41,676 nt of DNA from Oscillospiraceae bacterium (lineage in GTDB: Bacteria > Bacillota > Clostridia > Oscillospirales > UBA929): the NCBI GenBank assembly GCA_009782385.1, contig WRJE01000012.1:1-41676 (forward strand). Reading direction: 5' to 3'. Every line of letters starts with the position of its first letter. The stretch's first letter is position 1. Below the pieces are notes generated by a model, which saw only the letters and a list, made by a program, of their open reading frames with translations, made no database searches and was not told the DNA's origin. The position numbers and the translations under genes are program-made. Below are positions 39,572 through 41,676 of the stretch, piece by piece.

Positions 39572-40459
39572 TTAACCCTTAACGCCGCCCAGAGTTACGC
39601 CTTTTACAAAATATTTCTGGGCGAACGGGTAAACCAACAGTATCGGTATAGTGCCGACAATAGTCACGCAATATTTGACGAGATTGCTCGTCATGTCGGC
39701 GGCGCGGAGCGCGTCCGTGCCGGACAGTATCCTCGCGGTGTCGTTCTGTACCAGTATCTCGCGCATATACAACTGTAACGGCCACAGTTCGCGGCTCTTC
39801 TGCAAGTATATAGACGCGGGAAACCACGAGTTCCACTGCATAACGATTATAAACATCATAATGACGGCTATCGTTGCCTTAACGAGCGGCGCGAGAATAC
39901 GAACCATTATAGTAAACGGACCCGCGCCGTCCAGTTTTGCCGATTCCTCGAAGCTCGCGGGCAGCTGTTCAAACGATGACTTCATGATTATAATGTAAAA
40001 TGCGTTCATCAAGCCCGGCAGTATGATTGCCCATCTGGTATTTACAATCCCGAGCTGTAAATTTACCATAAACGAGGGAATCAAGCCGCCGTTGAACATC
40101 ATCGTAAATAGCACGAAGATAGTCAGCGGTGTGCGAAGTTTTGTCCTGCGGCTTAACACAAAGCCCGCAATCATTGTCAGCAGTGTTCCGACTAACGTTA
40201 TCGCCCCGACATAAATCAGGGTGTTTATATAGCCCGTCAATATCGAGTTGTTCTTGAAAACGAGCTGATAGCCCCTAAATGTCATCTGCCCCTCCGGTGT
40301 CCACAGCAATCCTCTGGCGTTCATCAGGGCTCGCGGGTCGGACACGGATGCCATCAGGACGTGCCAAATCGGCGCGACGCACACGAAGCACAGTAAAATC
40401 ATAAAAGCAACGTTAAATACATTAAAGAATATACGGCTTATCGAACGATTCTCAACCAC
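39572..40459 (-). CDS. ABC permease, YtcP/LplC type, system 3
   Basis: A 295-residue membrane subunit. Contains APIWHVLMASVSD, the EAA-like loop EESAKLDGAGPFTIMVRILAPLV, MQWNSWFPASIYL and the C-terminus VKGVTLGGVKG. Begins 14 nt after the stop of the LplB-type partner, behind AAAGGGGGG. It completes the channel for binding lipoprotein 3. Confidence 0.92.
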   Translation of the reverse strand: MVENRSISRIFFNVFNVAFMILLCFVCVAPIWHVLMASVSDPRALMNARGLLWTPEGQMTFRGYQLVFKNNSILTGYINTLIYVGAITLVGTLLTMIAGFVLSRRTKLRTPLTIFVLFTMMFNGGLIPSFMVNLQLGIVNTRWAIILPGLMNAFYIIIMKSSFEQLPASFEESAKLDGAGPFTIMVRILAPLVKATIAVIMMFIIVMQWNSWFPASIYLQKSRELWPLQLYMREILVQNDTARILSGTDALRAADMTSNLVKYCVTIVGTIPILLVYPFAQKYFVKGVTLGGVKG

Positions 40460-40473
40460 AGCTTGTCCCCCCT

Positions 40474-41388
40474 TTAATAAATAGATGTTTCCGATACCTT
40501 GCGGCTGATATAGTTTGAGGTAATCAGCAGAAACGTACCGATAACGGAATTGAACAGACCCACAGCCGCCGAGTACCCGTACTGCATACGCTCGATACCC
40601 ATGCGCGTTACGTGCGTTGCTATAACGTCCGCCGTTGAGTATATGCTAGGGTTGTACAGGAGAAGTATGCGGTCAAATCCAACTGTCATTATCATGCCCA
40701 AGCGCAGAACGAGCATCGTGACGATGGTCGGTCTGATTGCGGGCAATGTGACGTGCCATATGCGCCGCAGCCTTGTCGCGCCGTCAATAGCCGCCGCCTC
40801 ATGCTGCTCTTGGCTTACGCCGGATATGGCGGCGATGTAGATTATCGCGCCGTAACCCAATCCCTGCCATAGGTCGGTGAAGAAGTTCAAACCCCAGAAG
40901 TAACTCGCGTTAAGCAATAGGTTCTCGCGCTTTATCCCGAACACAGTGACTAAGAGATTGGTGATGATGCCGTTTGACGAGACAAACTCGATAACAAGCC
41001 CCGCGATAACAACGGCGGAGACGAAGTAGGGCATATAGCTGATTGTCTGTACGGTTCTCTTAAACGGCAGGAAGGTCAGCTCGTTGAGCATAAGCGCGAA
41101 CGCAATGGTTATCGGCATACCTAAGAACAGACCCATCATGCTGATTACAAGCGTATTACGCAGTATCGTCAGAAAGTTCGGACCGGAGAAGAACTCGATA
41201 AAATTTTGAAACCCCACAAATGTGCTGCCGAAAAAGCCCCTTACCGCGCTGAAGTCCTGAAACGCCATGACAACGCCGAACATGGGCAGATAGGCAAAAA
41301 CGATAAAGAACGCGAAGACCGGAAGAAACAGGAGATATACGCTCCAGTTCATCATAAAGTCCCGCTTCCAGCTATCCCCGACTTTCAT
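40474..41388 (-). CDS. ABC permease, LplB type, system 3
   Basis: A 304-residue membrane subunit, first gene of the minus-strand set. Opening KRDFMMNWSVYLLFLPVFAFFIVFAYLPMFG, EAA loop EAAAIDGATRLRRIWHVTLPAIRP, six helices. The ATG at 41388 lies 6 nt after GAGGGGG; the track's start five codons earlier lies within the RBS region. Transcription must begin in the 235-bp region shared with the plus-strand gene at 41624. Confidence 0.92.
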   Translation of the reverse strand: MKVGDSWKRDFMMNWSVYLLFLPVFAFFIVFAYLPMFGVVMAFQDFSAVRGFFGSTFVGFQNFIEFFSGPNFLTILRNTLVISMMGLFLGMPITIAFALMLNELTFLPFKRTVQTISYMPYFVSAVVIAGLVIEFVSSNGIITNLLVTVFGIKRENLLLNASYFWGLNFFTDLWQGLGYGAIIYIAAISGVSQEQHEAAAIDGATRLRRIWHVTLPAIRPTIVTMLVLRLGMIMTVGFDRILLLYNPSIYSTADVIATHVTRMGIERMQYGYSAAVGLFNSVIGTFLLITSNYISRKVSETSIY

Positions 41389-41447
41389 ATAAAACCCCCT
41401 CATAAACTTAGGATTGTAAGTTCAATATAACATAGGCTTAGTTAGTC

Positions 41448-41473
41448 GTATATCAATAAACACCATATTGTTA
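41448..41473 (-). promoter_or_regulatory. Weak variant of the shared operator upstream of system 3
   Basis: On the minus strand AACAATATGGTG is followed by TTTATTGATATAC. TGATATAC is identical to the end of the 18-bp motif at 15211/18138, and 13 nt further on comes TATGTT. The first half is displaced by several bases, so this is a possible divergent site and not an exact match. Confidence 0.35.
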
Positions 41474-41481
41474 TCAGATAA

Positions 41482-41510
41482 TTGACACTATTTTTTGGGG
41501 ATGATATAAT
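41482..41510 (+). promoter_or_regulatory. Consensus sigma-A promoter for the right-end gene
   Basis: TTGACA (41482-41487), 17 nt, TATAAT (41505-41510): a perfect match to consensus. It points right, towards the partial gene at 41624. A second weaker pair (TTTACA at 41574, TACACT at 41597, 17-nt spacer) lies downstream. Confidence 0.75.
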
Positions 41511-41530
41511 TAACTCGCAGGGGTACACGC

Positions 41531-41553
41531 GGGCGGTCAATGACCGCCCCTAC
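41531..41553. repeat. Palindromic repeat unit, best copy of the CCCCTAC family
   Basis: GGGCGGTCA / TGACCGCCC, a perfect 9-bp inverted repeat around one base, followed by CTAC. It sits in the 5' leader of the right-end gene, downstream of the consensus promoter, and would form a hairpin in that transcript. Confidence 0.65.
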
Positions 41554-41623
41554 TATATCTTGTCAGCAAAAACTTTACAAGCGATGAAACATATGATACA
41601 CTGGGAAAAAACGAGGTGATCAT

Positions 41624-41676
41624 ATGGCAACGCGAGAGATATGGTTAAGCGAAGAGCAACGCAGCGAACTTTTGAA
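41624..41676 (+). CDS. Start of an unidentified gene, cut by the window edge
   Basis: GAGGTGA lies 6 nt before an ATG that opens MATREIWLSEEQRSELL, running off the end. Only 17 codons are visible, too few for a family call. The LSEEQRxEL pattern is compatible with the helix-turn-helix start of some transposases, which I cannot support further. The strong promoter upstream supports that it is a real gene. Confidence 0.6.
   Translation, partial: MATREIWLSEEQRSELL

Noticed and set aside
3855-41388. Bacteroidetes-type polysaccharide utilisation locus
   Set aside because: No SusC/SusD pair, no ECF-sigma/anti-sigma or hybrid two-component regulator; transporters are Firmicute ABC and GPH types.

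Overview
The window looks like a catabolic island for plant glycosides in an anaerobic Firmicute, most likely a gut- or rumen-type member of the Clostridia. The basis is the LplA/LplB/YtcP-type ABC importers with lipoprotein binding proteins, AraC regulators, Gram-positive ribosome binding sites, a Clostridial GH repertoire and the absence of SusC/SusD genes. Species cannot be told from sequence alone. No rRNA, tRNA or CRISPR array was seen.\n\nLeft edge (1-2.25 kb, minus strand): a group of small single-domain genes (DUF3788, an Imm5-like protein, a DUF1801/DUF1905 fusion) behind one good promoter. It is flanked by gene debris: an MGMT-like start fused to the tail of a Cof-type HAD phosphatase, and a second collapsed gene. 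A cluster of five hairpins opens the window.\n\nBlock 1 (2.4-15.1 kb, plus): AraC regulator 1, an 82-bp nested inverted repeat, then a run of genes: GH2 beta-glucuronidase, binding lipoprotein, accessory lipoprotein, terminator, two permeases, an uncharacterised propeller-like protein, and a GH78 alpha-L-rhamnosidase. Block 2 (15.2-22.5 kb, plus): a second GH78 enzyme, then a second binding lipoprotein with a GH3 enzyme. Block 3 (22.5-36.4 kb): AraC regulator 2 diverges from an uncharacterised alpha/beta hydrolase, a GPH-family symporter, a paralogue of the accessory lipoprotein, another terminator and two permeases. These are followed by a tightly overlapping set: transketolase N-half, a DUF4038-type glycosidase (GH140/apiosidase-like), transketolase C-half, FGGY kinase and a fucose-isomerase-like enzyme. 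Block 4 (36.4-41.4 kb, minus): two permeases, a GH1 enzyme and a third binding lipoprotein. A promoter and the first codons of an unidentified gene end the window.\n\nHow it fits together: none of the glycosidases has a signal peptide, so small glycosides are probably imported intact and cut inside the cell into glucuronate, rhamnose, glucose and other sugars. No ABC ATPase is encoded, so the importers presumably share an MsmX/MsmK-type ATPase from elsewhere. The most striking reading is that the split transketolase, kinase, isomerase and DUF4038 glycosidase form a release-and-catabolism unit for a branched or unusual pentose, with D-apiose the leading candidate. Three promoters share an 18-bp motif exactly 13 nt upstream of a presumptive -35 element, which suggests a common AraC-type regulon.
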